DNA of 10,341 bases from NCBI GenBank assembly GCA_035443185.1, contig DAORRV010000101.1, positions 1 to 10,341 of the forward strand, in the 5' to 3' direction. Position numbers and translations under genes: made by a program. The number at the start of each line of letters is the position of its first letter. The stretch's first letter is position 1. Positions 1 to 7,444 of the stretch are shown here, piece by piece. A model generated the notes under the pieces. That model did not search any database. It had not been told where the DNA came from and saw only the letters and a program-made list of their open reading frames with translations. The DNA comes from UBA2330 sp035443185. GTDB lineage: Bacteria > Bacteroidota > Ignavibacteria > Tepidaquicellales > Tepidaquicellaceae.

Positions 1-85
1 AAATATAAAACAGCAATACCAATTATTTAATAATGTTTATTAAAATTTTAAAATTATAAATTAACAGAAAGGAAAAAATCGTTTA
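1..85 (+). promoter_or_regulatory. AT-only leader upstream of ugd with inverted repeat
   Basis: Non-coding leader, almost entirely A and T before base 62. It holds a perfect 8-base inverted repeat, TTTAATAA (26-33) and TTATTAAA (37-44), around a 3-base loop, followed by the palindrome AATTTTAAAATT (44-55). A TATAAA at 55-60 could be a -10 element, but I see no matching -35 and no Bacteroidota-type TAnnTTTG. The repeat could be the end of an upstream transcript, a regulator site, or simply a chance product of AT-rich DNA. A promoter here is plausible only because this is the first gene in view; the operon may begin further upstream. Confidence 0.25.
66..73 (+). promoter_or_regulatory. Ribosome binding site of ugd
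   Basis: AGAAAGGA ends 12 bases before the ATG at 86, a slightly long but usable Shine-Dalgarno spacing. It supports the ATG at 86, which also places the Rossmann fold exactly at the protein N-terminus. Most other genes in the window have no such motif. Confidence 0.55.
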
Positions 86-1405
86 ATGAAAATTGCAATT
101 GTAGGTACCGGATATGTAGGATTGGTAACAGGTACGTGTCTTGCAGATACAGGGAACAATGTTATTTGCGTTGACATAGATACGGAAAAAGTAGATAAGT
201 TAAAAAACAATATCCTGCCGATATATGAGCCGGATCTTGATACTATTTTTGAAAGGAATGTCGAAGAGGGCAGACTCGAATTTACGACCGATCTGAAATA
301 TGCTGCCGATAACTCAGATATAATATTTCTCGCGCTGCCGACTCCTCCGGGTGAAGACGGCTCTGCTGATCTTTCATATATTTTAAAAGTCGCAGATGAT
401 CTCGGTAAGATCATTACATCTTATAAGATCATTATTAATAAAAGCACCGTCCCCGTTGGTACTGCAGACAAAGTAAGAGAAGCTATTTCAAAAAATACTG
501 ACGTCGAATTTGACATTGTATCAAATCCGGAATTCCTGAAAGAAGGACTTGCAGTGGATGACTTCATGAAGCCGGACAGAATTGTGATAGGTACGAAATC
601 CGAGAAGGCAAGAAAAGTTCTTGAAGAATTATTCACGCCGTTTGTAAGATCGGGAAATCCAATTATTTTCATGGATGAGCGTTCATCCGAACTTACAAAA
701 TACGCATCGAATTCTTATCTTGCTACAAGAATTACTTTCATGAATGAGATCGCAAACATCTGCGAAAGGATCGGCGCTGACGTTGACCTTGTGAGGATTG
801 GAATGGGAAGCGACTCGCGAATCGGAAAGAGGTTTTTATTTCCGGGTATCGGATACGGCGGAAGCTGTTTCCCGAAAGACGTAAGTGCATTGCATAAATC
901 CGCCAAAGGAATGGATTACAATTTTGATATTTTAGATTCTGTAATGAAGGTGAATGAAACTCAGAAAACAATTATAGTAGAGAAGATCTTAAAATATTAT
1001 AACAATGATATTAAAGGTAAGAAGTTTGCTTTGTGGGGACTTGCTTTTAAGCCTGATACAGATGACATCAGAGAAGCACCGGCTCTTTATATTATTGAAA
1101 AACTTCTGAATGCCGGAGCAGTAATTTCTGCATACGATCCTGAAGCTATGGAAAATGTGAAGAAGGAGTTTGGAGACAGAATAGAATTTGTCAGTAATAA
1201 TTATGATGCACTCAAAGATTCAGATGCACTTATAATTGCTACCGAATGGACTGTCTTCAGAACACCTGACTTTAAAAAAATGGCTGACAATCTGAAAGAG
1301 AAAGTTATTTTTGACGGAAGGAATCTTTACGATCTCGCACAGATGGAAAAGCTTGGATTTTATTATGCAAGTATCGGCAGAAGGATCATTGATTCAAAAA
1401 AGTAA
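86..1405 (+). CDS. ugd: UDP-glucose 6-dehydrogenase
   Basis: Cytosolic enzyme that oxidises UDP-glucose to UDP-glucuronate in two NAD-dependent steps, feeding uronic acids or their derivatives into surface polysaccharide. The 439-residue length is normal for the family. Visible in order: the N-terminal NAD-binding motif GTGYVG (7-12), STVPVGT (120-126), NPEFLKEG (147-154), the KYASN segment (205-209), and the active-site segment GGSCFPKD (258-265) with catalytic Cys261. The C-terminal UDP-binding domain shows WGLAFKPDTDDIREAP (317-332). The central-domain sequence fits UDP-glucose dehydrogenase better than the UDP-N-acetylhexosamine dehydrogenases (WbpA/WecC type), though they share the fold. 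It is the first gene of the co-directional series, 67 bases before an aminotransferase. Nothing is truncated and all key residues are present. Confidence 0.95.
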   Translation: MKIAIVGTGYVGLVTGTCLADTGNNVICVDIDTEKVDKLKNNILPIYEPDLDTIFERNVEEGRLEFTTDLKYAADNSDIIFLALPTPPGEDGSADLSYILKVADDLGKIITSYKIIINKSTVPVGTADKVREAISKNTDVEFDIVSNPEFLKEGLAVDDFMKPDRIVIGTKSEKARKVLEELFTPFVRSGNPIIFMDERSSELTKYASNSYLATRITFMNEIANICERIGADVDLVRIGMGSDSRIGKRFLFPGIGYGGSCFPKDVSALHKSAKGMDYNFDILDSVMKVNETQKTIIVEKILKYYNNDIKGKKFALWGLAFKPDTDDIREAPALYIIEKLLNAGAVISAYDPEAMENVKKEFGDRIEFVSNNYDALKDSDALIIATEWTVFRTPDFKKMADNLKEKVIFDGRNLYDLAQMEKLGFYYASIGRRIIDSKK

Positions 1406-1472
1406 TATGAATGTTTATTTTTATTAATAGAGTTATAAAAATTTTCAAAAATCAAAAACGAAAATAAAATAT

Positions 1473-2639
1473 ATGAAAGTCCCATTATTAGATCTTAAGG
1501 CGCAATACAGAACAATAAAAGAAGACATTGACAAAGCTCTGATCAGCGTCGCTGAATCACAGGGCTGCATACTCGGACCTGAAGTCGAAAAGCTCGAAAA
1601 AGATCTGGCAGCTTATCTTGACTGCAAATATGCGATCGGCGTTTCCTCAGGTACGGATGCATTACTCGTTGCGCTTATGGCAATTGACATAAAACCCGGT
1701 GATGAAGTTATCATTCCGACATATTCATTTTTTGCAACTGCAGGTGTAGTCAGCAGACTAAATGCAACTCCGGTTTTCATTGACTCCGATCCTGTTACAT
1801 TTAATATCGATCCAACTAAACTCGAAGCACTCATTAATGAAAAGACAAAAGCAATTGTACCTGTTCATCTTTACGGGCAGTGTGCAGACATGGATCCCAT
1901 TATGGAGATCGCAAATAAGCATGGACTTATGGTCATCGAAGACGGAGCGCAGGCAATAGGCAGTCAGTATAAAGACGGCAGAAAAGCCGGCAGCATCGGT
2001 CAGATCGGTTGCTTTTCATTTTATCCGAGTAAAAATTTAGGATGCTTCGGAGACGGCGGACTGGTCACTACCAATGACGAGACACTTTATGAAAGACTGA
2101 AGATCATGAGAGTTCACGGCGGTAAACCAAAATATTATCACAAAGTAATCGGCGGCAACTTCAGACTTGATGCAATTCAGGCAGCAGTATTAAATGTAAA
2201 ATTTCCTCATCTTGATTCATGGACAGCAAAGCGTCAGGAGAATGCTGAGCTTTATACTAAATTTTTTAAAGATCACGGACTTGCAGAAGTCGAAGGCAAA
2301 CTCGAATTTGATGAAAGAAATAAAGTTCTTCTCCCAGAACCTGTTTACAAAAAAAATGATCTGAAATATTATCACATTTATAATCAGTATGTTATCAGAG
2401 TTGAAAACAGAGATGAGCTTAGAAAGTATATGACAGAAAATGAAATTGGTTCAGAGATTTACTATCCGGTACCTTTCCATTTACAGGAATGTTTTGCAGA
2501 TCTCGGATATGAGAAAGGTGATTTCCCTGTGTCTGAAAGCTGTGCTGCAGATACAATTGCATTACCGATATATCCTGAGCTGACAAATGAGCAGATCGAA
2601 TTTACTGTAAAGACAATTGGTGATTTTATAAAAAAGTAA
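1473..2639 (+). CDS. PLP-dependent sugar aminotransferase, DegT/DnrJ/EryC1/StrS family (WbpE/WlbC-like)
   Basis: Fold-type I PLP enzyme that transfers an amino group, usually from glutamate, to a keto group on a nucleotide-linked sugar. At 388 residues it has the normal family length. Visible: the typical start MKVPLLDLKAQY, the phosphate-binding SGTDAL (59-64), GQCADMD (135-141), Asp157 in IEDGAQ that would pair with the cofactor ring nitrogen, and the Schiff-base Lys187 in FSFYPSKNLG. The dimer-contact region GNFRLDAIQAA (228-238) and the C-terminal YYPVPFH (330-336) follow. GQCADMD and the SKNLGCFGDGG stretch recall WbpE/WlbC, which aminate C3 of UDP-GlcNAc-3-keto-uronate; C3 specificity is inferred from that resemblance. 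The partner oxidoreductase and acetyltransferase of that pathway are not in the window. The ATG has no Shine-Dalgarno, only an A-rich leader. The 67-base gap before it contains nothing I can assign. Confidence 0.88.
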   Translation: MKVPLLDLKAQYRTIKEDIDKALISVAESQGCILGPEVEKLEKDLAAYLDCKYAIGVSSGTDALLVALMAIDIKPGDEVIIPTYSFFATAGVVSRLNATPVFIDSDPVTFNIDPTKLEALINEKTKAIVPVHLYGQCADMDPIMEIANKHGLMVIEDGAQAIGSQYKDGRKAGSIGQIGCFSFYPSKNLGCFGDGGLVTTNDETLYERLKIMRVHGGKPKYYHKVIGGNFRLDAIQAAVLNVKFPHLDSWTAKRQENAELYTKFFKDHGLAEVEGKLEFDERNKVLLPEPVYKKNDLKYYHIYNQYVIRVENRDELRKYMTENEIGSEIYYPVPFHLQECFADLGYEKGDFPVSESCAADTIALPIYPELTNEQIEFTVKTIGDFIKK

Positions 2640-2681
2640 TTTTATTTTTCTAAAACTGATATTTTTAAATAAACACAATTA

Positions 2682-3725
2682 ATGAAAAAAGCTTTAATAT
2701 CCGGTATCACCGGACAGGACGGAAGTTATTTAACAGAATTATTACTGGAAAAAGGATATGAGGTACATGGAATAATAAGAAGAAGCAGTTCATTTAACAC
2801 AAAAAGAATTGACCATTTGTATGCGCAGAAAGATCTTTTAGACAAAAGATTATTTTTACATTTTGGTGATCTTGTGGACACAAGCAGTCTTAACAGATTA
2901 CTCGAAAAAATTGAGCCCGATGAAATTTATAATCTGGCAGCTCAGAGTCATGTGAAAGTTTCTTTTGAAGTTCCTGACTATACTGCTCAGGTAGATGCAC
3001 TTGGTACGCTGAGATTTCTTGATGCTATCAGAGAGACCGATCTGAGACAGGTGAAATTTTATCAGGCATCTACAAGTGAACTTTATGGAAAGGTGCAGGA
3101 AGTTCCGCAAACTGAATCAACTCCATTTTATCCAAGAAGTCCTTACGGCGTTGCAAAGATCTACGGTTACTGGATAGTTGTAAATTACAGAGAAGCTTAT
3201 AATATTTTTGCATGCAACGGAATTTTGTTTAATCATGAATCTCCAAGAAGAGGTGAGACTTTTGTCACAAGAAAGGTTACACGAGCTGTTGCAAGAATTA
3301 AACACGGTCTTCAGAAAACTTTGTCAATGGGAAATATCGATTCGAAAAGAGACTGGGGATACGCACCTGAATACTGTGAAGCTATGTGGAGAATGCTGCA
3401 GACAGACACTCCTGAAGATTTTGTAATCGCCACAGGTGAGACACATTCTGTCCGTGAATTCATAGAAGAATCTTTCAGACATATCGGAAAGGATATTGAA
3501 TGGAAAGGTAAAGATGAAAATGAAACAGGAGTCGATGCAAAGACAGGAGACTTACTTATCGAGATCGATAAAAATTATTTCAGACCTACTGAAGTAGATC
3601 TGCTCATTGGAGATCCGTCGAAAGCAAAGAAGATCCTTGGATGGGAACCAAAAGTTACATTCAAAGAACTTGTAAAGATAATGGTCGAAGCTGATTCCAT
3701 AATGGTAGAAAAGAAAGGTTATTAA
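2682..3725 (+). CDS. gmd: GDP-mannose 4,6-dehydratase
   Basis: Extended short-chain dehydrogenase/reductase that converts GDP-D-mannose to GDP-4-keto-6-deoxy-D-mannose, the branch point to GDP-fucose, GDP-rhamnose and GDP-perosamine. The 347 residues match the shorter Gmd subtype. Visible: the cofactor loop GITGQDG (8-14), RRSSSFNT (33-40), the catalytic set Thr131/Glu133 in STSELYG plus Tyr155 and Lys159 in SPYGVAK, the hallmark FNHESPRRGETFVTRK (183-198), RDWGYA (223-228), and the C-terminal YFRPTEVD (299-306). These are canonical Gmd signatures rather than those of the heptose-specific DmhA/DdahA dehydratases, so GDP-mannose is the likely substrate. No Fcl/WcaG (GDP-fucose synthase) or Rmd follows; instead a cupin epimerase starts three bases after the stop. 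There is no clear Shine-Dalgarno before the ATG. Confidence 0.95.
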   Translation: MKKALISGITGQDGSYLTELLLEKGYEVHGIIRRSSSFNTKRIDHLYAQKDLLDKRLFLHFGDLVDTSSLNRLLEKIEPDEIYNLAAQSHVKVSFEVPDYTAQVDALGTLRFLDAIRETDLRQVKFYQASTSELYGKVQEVPQTESTPFYPRSPYGVAKIYGYWIVVNYREAYNIFACNGILFNHESPRRGETFVTRKVTRAVARIKHGLQKTLSMGNIDSKRDWGYAPEYCEAMWRMLQTDTPEDFVIATGETHSVREFIEESFRHIGKDIEWKGKDENETGVDAKTGDLLIEIDKNYFRPTEVDLLIGDPSKAKKILGWEPKVTFKELVKIMVEADSIMVEKKGY

Positions 3726-3731
3726 TAATTG
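3713..3731 (+). promoter_or_regulatory. Ribosome binding site and TTG start behind tandem stops (gmd/epimerase junction)
   Basis: GAAAGG (3713-3718), inside the last codons of gmd, lies 10 bases before a TTG at 3729. The gmd stop TAA (3723-3725) is followed at once by a second in-frame TAA (3726-3728) and then the TTG. Because the epimerase is in the same frame as gmd, nothing upstream of the TTG can be its start, and the first internal ATG (codon 75) would remove half the protein. The junction therefore fixes TTG as the initiation codon and suggests coupled translation. Confidence 0.75.
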
Positions 3732-4247
3732 CCGATCACTGTCTCTGATACTGAGCTGAAAGGCGTCTTTTATATTGAACCAACATTTTTTCAGGATCAC
3801 AGAGGGAAATATATTGAGACATATAATATTGATGATTATGAAAAGAACGGGATCACTGTAAAGTTTGTACGAGACGACATTTCCACATCTGTAAAGAATG
3901 TACTGAGAGGAATTCATTATGATAATAAGACATGGAAACTGATTCAGTGCATGTATGGTGAAATTTTTTTTGTAGTTGTAAACATGAATGAAAATTCTGA
4001 TGAATATTTAAAATGGCAGTCATTTATTTTAAACAGTGAGACGCGTCATCAGGTACTTGTACCGCCGGGTTTTGGGAATGGACATCTGGTATTGAGCAAT
4101 GAATGTATCTTTCATTATAAGATGTCGGAATATTATGATCCTGATAATGAGAAAGGAATTAAATGGGACGATCCGAAACTGAATATCAACTGGCCGGTTA
4201 AGGATCCGATACTTTCAGAAAAAGATTCAGCAACAAAATATTTATAG
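3729..4247 (+). CDS. RmlC-like cupin, nucleotide 4-keto-sugar 3,5- (or 3-) epimerase
   Basis: Cupin-fold enzyme related to dTDP-4-dehydrorhamnose 3,5-epimerase, which inverts C3 and C5 of a 4-keto-6-deoxy nucleotide sugar. Its 172 residues are close to RmlC length. Visible: DHRGKYIETYN (23-33), the catalytic-base His63 in NVLRGIHYD, Lys70 in WKLIQC, Tyr130 in the FHYK motif, and Asp166 in LSEKD, the partner of the His-Asp dyad. RmlC normally has GFAHGF in the sugar pocket; here it reads GFGNGH (114-119), so the His is replaced by Asn117. From memory, C. jejuni GDP-heptose epimerases (DdahB/MlghB) carry a similar Asn. Its place directly after gmd, with no rmlA/rmlB/rmlD in view, suggests a GDP-linked rather than dTDP-linked substrate; that is inference. 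It starts at TTG. It could also act at a single carbon. Confidence 0.85.
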   Translation: MPITVSDTELKGVFYIEPTFFQDHRGKYIETYNIDDYEKNGITVKFVRDDISTSVKNVLRGIHYDNKTWKLIQCMYGEIFFVVVNMNENSDEYLKWQSFILNSETRHQVLVPPGFGNGHLVLSNECIFHYKMSEYYDPDNEKGIKWDDPKLNINWPVKDPILSEKDSATKYL

Positions 4248-4277
4248 AATTATATCAACTAACTAAATTTTTCGGTA

Positions 4278-5465
4278 ATGAAGATCAGAGAAAATTTTTT
4301 GTCACTGGCAGTTCCGGATATTTCCGAAGAAGAAAAAAAAGAAGTACTCGAAGCACTTGATTCGGGATGGATCAGCGTCGGTCCGAAAGTTAAAGAGTTT
4401 GAAAATAAATTCGCTGAGTATCATAATGTAAAACATGCAATAGCAATGAGCTCATGTACTACTGCACTTTTTATAGCTGCAAAAGTTCTCGGGATTACCA
4501 AAGGCGATTATGTCATAGTTCCAACTATCACATGGCAGTCAACAGCAAACATAGTCGAACAGCTCAACGCGACTCCCCTATTCTGTGATGTCGAAAAAGA
4601 TACTTTAAACATTAGTATTAATGACATCAATGATCACATAAAAAAATACGGTAATAAAATAAAAGCAATTATACCTGTCCATCATTCGGGACTTCCGGCA
4701 GACATTGATGCTATTACAGAAATTTCTGACAAGCACGGAATACCTGTTATCTATGATGCGGCACATGCAGTGTTTTCCAGTTACAAAGATAAGATGATCG
4801 GACAATACGGTACCATGTCAACATTCAGCTTTTATGCAACCAAGAATCTTACTACAGGCGACGGAGGAATGATCACTACAAATGATGACAACTTAGCCGA
4901 ACTATGCAGACTTTGGTCTTATCATGGGCTTCCAAAAGATTCATGGAAAAGATATTCGGCAGAGAATGCAAGTCCGCACGTGCAGAGTATCGTCCCCGGA
5001 TATAAATTCAATCTCACGGATATTCAGGCAGCTCTTGGTCTCGCACAGATGAAAAGAAAAGATGATCTGCTTAGCAAGAGAAATTTTTTAGTCGAAAAAT
5101 ATAATGAACTCTTTAAAGATACTGACTGGATAGAAAGACCGGTATTTAAAACTGAATATGGTAAATGGGGAAATCATGTGTATGTAATAAAAATTCTGGA
5201 TGATGACATTAACAGAGATAAGCTGATGCAGGAGCTGAGGAAATTTAATATTGGAACCAATCTGCATTTTTATCCGGTGCATAAAAATATTTTTTATGAA
5301 AAAAAGTATCCTGATGAAAAACTTCCGGTAGCTGAGTGGCTCATGGACAGAATACTTACTCTGCCTCTGTGTACCAAATATTCAGTCGAAGATCTGGAGT
5401 ATGTAAAAGCTTCACTTGATCATATTTATGAAAATAAACTTGCCAACAAAACTGTTTTTGTTTAA
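4278..5465 (+). CDS. PLP-dependent nucleotide-sugar 4-aminotransferase, ArnB-like
   Basis: Second DegT/DnrJ/EryC1/StrS aminotransferase, 395 residues, clearly different from the first. It resembles ArnB, which makes UDP-4-amino-4-deoxy-L-arabinose, and related C4 aminotransferases acting on 4-keto-6-deoxy sugars. Visible: LDSGWISVGPK (27-37), SSCTTAL (58-64), PVHHSGLPADIDAI (133-146) as in the ArnB PVHYAGAPADIDAI segment, Asp160 in YDAAHA, Schiff-base Lys189 in FYATKN, PGYKFNLTDIQAA, and a C-terminal GTNLHFYPVHK. No ArnA-type UDP-glucuronate decarboxylase is present, so polymyxin-resistance Ara4N synthesis is not supported. Its location 30 bases behind the gmd and epimerase genes suggests that the substrate is the GDP-4-keto-6-deoxy sugar they make. 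GDP-perosamine synthase is an alternative role. The ATG lacks a Shine-Dalgarno. An A8 run (4333-4340) lies near the 5' end. Confidence 0.87.
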   Translation: MKIRENFLSLAVPDISEEEKKEVLEALDSGWISVGPKVKEFENKFAEYHNVKHAIAMSSCTTALFIAAKVLGITKGDYVIVPTITWQSTANIVEQLNATPLFCDVEKDTLNISINDINDHIKKYGNKIKAIIPVHHSGLPADIDAITEISDKHGIPVIYDAAHAVFSSYKDKMIGQYGTMSTFSFYATKNLTTGDGGMITTNDDNLAELCRLWSYHGLPKDSWKRYSAENASPHVQSIVPGYKFNLTDIQAALGLAQMKRKDDLLSKRNFLVEKYNELFKDTDWIERPVFKTEYGKWGNHVYVIKILDDDINRDKLMQELRKFNIGTNLHFYPVHKNIFYEKKYPDEKLPVAEWLMDRILTLPLCTKYSVEDLEYVKASLDHIYENKLANKTVFV

Positions 5466-5486
5466 AATTTAATTTATATTTTTTTC

Positions 5487-6434
5487 ATGTCAAAAGTTCT
5501 AATCACAGGCGGCGCAGGAAACATCGGATCATTCATTGCTGATCAGTGCATTGATCTCGGTCATGAAGTTATTATAGTAGATAATTTTTATAACGGAAAG
5601 CACCGCAACATTTCAGAGCATGTCAAAAGCGGTAAGGCTGAGCTTGAAACTATTGACATCGGAAGTTATGAAATGGTGAAGTATGCTTTTGATAAACATA
5701 AACCTGAATACGTTTCGCATCAGGCTTCACTTATGATCCTTGATTCAAATAAATTTCCTCATAAAGCAATTGACACAAATATCACAGGTACATTTAATAT
5801 CATTCAGGCATGTCACGATTTTGGAGTAAAGAAACTTACTTACGGTTCATCAGCGTCTGTCTATGGTGACCCGCGTTTCATTCCCGTTACAGAAGAGCAT
5901 CCTTTTGACAACAGGACTTTATATGGAGCAACGAAAATTGCTAAGGAAGCTCTGATGAATTCCTGGGCATACTCTCTCGGAGTTCCATTTGTCGGATTCA
6001 GATATTTCAATATTTATAGCGAACGTCAAGGGCTCGGAGCTTTTTATACACAGGTTTTTCAGAAATGGATACATGCAATTTATAATGATGAAGAAATAAT
6101 AATGTACGGAGACGGCGAGCAAACGCTTGACCTCGTTCACTCATCTGATGCTGCTCGTGCAAATGTACTTGCTCTTTTTAATAATGATGTAAAGAATGAA
6201 CATTTCAATGTAGGTACAGGAATAGAAACTTCACTTAAGGAAATACTAGCACTGATTGAAAAAATGCTTGGTAAAAAAGCAAAAGTGAAACATATCGATT
6301 CGGATCCTCATCTGGTGAAAAGAAGATGTTCATCCATTGAAAAAATTAAATCCCGGCTTGGCTTTGAGCCGGAAGTTACTGTCGAAGAAGGCACAGGAAA
6401 ATATATTAGTTATTTATTGGAGGGAAAGATCTGA
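5487..6434 (+). CDS. NAD-dependent nucleotide-sugar epimerase/dehydratase (extended SDR, GalE-like)
   Basis: Rossmann-fold enzyme acting on an NDP-sugar, 315 residues, the usual length of the class. Visible: the NAD motif TGGAGNIG (7-14), Asp32 ending the second strand (acidic, so NAD rather than NADP is likely), DIGS (57-60), the serine-rich active-site strand YGSSASVYG (119-127), and catalytic Tyr146/Lys150 in LYGATK. FRYFNIYSERQG and a late RRCSS (substrate phosphate contact region) follow. The usual HLAA motif before the active site reads HQAS (78-81). The overall pattern matches UDP-hexose 4-epimerases and UDP-glucuronate epimerases or decarboxylases; the exact reaction cannot be told by eye. 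Its stop overlaps the kinase start by one base, so it probably belongs to the same pathway as the kinase and nucleotidyltransferase. The ATG has a T-rich leader without Shine-Dalgarno. Confidence 0.85.
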   Translation: MSKVLITGGAGNIGSFIADQCIDLGHEVIIVDNFYNGKHRNISEHVKSGKAELETIDIGSYEMVKYAFDKHKPEYVSHQASLMILDSNKFPHKAIDTNITGTFNIIQACHDFGVKKLTYGSSASVYGDPRFIPVTEEHPFDNRTLYGATKIAKEALMNSWAYSLGVPFVGFRYFNIYSERQGLGAFYTQVFQKWIHAIYNDEEIIMYGDGEQTLDLVHSSDAARANVLALFNNDVKNEHFNVGTGIETSLKEILALIEKMLGKKAKVKHIDSDPHLVKRRCSSIEKIKSRLGFEPEVTVEEGTGKYISYLLEGKI

Positions 6435-6436
6435 TG
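6419..6436 (+). promoter_or_regulatory. Strong ribosome binding site with TGATG stop-start overlap
   Basis: GGAGGG (6419-6424) lies 9 bases before the ATG at 6434, the best Shine-Dalgarno in the window. The SDR stop TGA (6432-6434) shares its A with the kinase ATG, a classic translational-coupling junction. It fixes the kinase start and hints that SDR and kinase are made in matched amounts. Confidence 0.85.
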
Positions 6437-7444
6437 CTGTATGACAAAAAACATATTTATCTGAGATCACCTTTACGAATAAGTTTTGTCGGCGGCGGCA
6501 CAGATTTAGAATCTTATTATTTAAATGAAGGTGCGGGACATGTTGTTTCTTCTACTATAGATCTTTATAATTATGTCTCTATAAAAGATATGTTTGATTC
6601 GAATGTAAGAGTTCATCACGCAGAGATCGAGACAGAGTCTATCACGAGCAGGATCAAGCATACTTATTCACGCACAGCTCTCGAACATTTCGGAATGTTC
6701 AAAGGAGCTGAAGTTATTCTTACATCTGATGTAATGACCACAGGCAGCGGGCTTGGAGCATCTTCAGCAATGATGAGTGCACTGATATCCGGCTGCAGCG
6801 CGATCAGAGATAATAAAATTAAAACTAACACAGAGCTTGCCGAACTTACTTATAAGTTAGAATCTGATGCAGGAACAATTGGCGGTAAACAGGATCAGTA
6901 TGCAACTGCATTCGGCGGATTCAATTCAATTACCTTTGATAAAAATAATGTCAAAGTAAAAACAGTGAAAATATCAAAAGATAAACTTAAGCATCTCGAG
7001 GACAGAGTGTTCCTTGTATTTACCAATATGGCAAGAGAGATCAGTTCTATTCAGGCAGATCTCGGAAAGAATATTTTTGATGAATCAAAAAGAAAATATT
7101 TTTCAGAATTAAAAGATCTTTCATATGAATTCCTTAATACTCTCGAATCAAAGAACGGAAATCTCAATGAAGTCGGCAAACTTCTTCATGAAAGCTGGAA
7201 GTTAAAAAAATCCACTAATAACAATACATCAAATCAATTCATTGATCAGCTTTATGACATGCTGAGAAAAAAAGGAGTAACCGGCGGGAAGATCCTCGGT
7301 GCCGGCGGTGGAGGATTTTTGCTTGCTTATACACCTGACCCGAAATTAAAAGCTAAACTCAAGTATGATCTGTATCCAAACTTCATTGCACTCGACATAA
7401 AATTCAGTCCGAAAGGAACCGAAACATTATGGAAGAGTTTTTAG
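6434..7444 (+). CDS. GHMP-family sugar 1-kinase, HddA-like
   Basis: Small-molecule kinase that phosphorylates a sugar at the anomeric carbon with ATP, giving a sugar-1-phosphate for nucleotide activation. The 336 residues match HddA (D-glycero-D-manno-heptose 7-phosphate 1-kinase). Visible: motif 1 PLRISFVGGGTDL (13-25), the ATP-phosphate loop GSGLGASSA (104-112), GGKQDQYATAFGG (150-162) with probable catalytic base Asp154, and motif 3 GGKILGAGGGGFLL (284-297). The GGGTDL and GGKQDQY signatures are those of the heptose-kinase/fucokinase branch, not of galactokinase or homoserine kinase. Heptose-7-phosphate or a free hexose such as fucose are the leading substrates. No sedoheptulose-7-phosphate isomerase (GmhA) or phosphatase (GmhB) is in the window, so heptose remains unproven. 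It overlaps the nucleotidyltransferase by 16 bases, as expected for consecutive steps. Confidence 0.88.
   Translation: MLYDKKHIYLRSPLRISFVGGGTDLESYYLNEGAGHVVSSTIDLYNYVSIKDMFDSNVRVHHAEIETESITSRIKHTYSRTALEHFGMFKGAEVILTSDVMTTGSGLGASSAMMSALISGCSAIRDNKIKTNTELAELTYKLESDAGTIGGKQDQYATAFGGFNSITFDKNNVKVKTVKISKDKLKHLEDRVFLVFTNMAREISSIQADLGKNIFDESKRKYFSELKDLSYEFLNTLESKNGNLNEVGKLLHESWKLKKSTNNNTSNQFIDQLYDMLRKKGVTGGKILGAGGGGFLLAYTPDPKLKAKLKYDLYPNFIALDIKFSPKGTETLWKSF
7411..7431 (+). promoter_or_regulatory. Ribosome binding site of the nucleotidyltransferase inside the kinase gene
   Basis: GAAAGGA (7411-7417), in the last kinase codons, ends 11 bases before the ATG at 7429. The two coding regions overlap over 7429-7444 in different frames. 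The site supports the ATG at 7429, which places the GGRGTRL nucleotide-binding loop at residues 11-17 as usual for the family. Confidence 0.6.

Noticed and set aside
61..414. Long open frames on the - strand opposite ugd, gmd and others
   Set aside because: They lie antisense to well-recognised genes, have no family resemblance, and look like shadows of codon bias.
2682..3725. GDP-heptose 4,6-dehydratase (DmhA/DdahA) instead of Gmd
   Set aside because: The FNHESPRRGETFVTRK and RDWGYA motifs are those of canonical GDP-mannose dehydratase.
4278..5465. Ara4N lipid A modification (arn) pathway, suggested by ugd plus an ArnB-like gene
   Set aside because: No ArnA decarboxylase/formyltransferase, ArnC, ArnD or ArnT is present, and the neighbours point to GDP-sugars.
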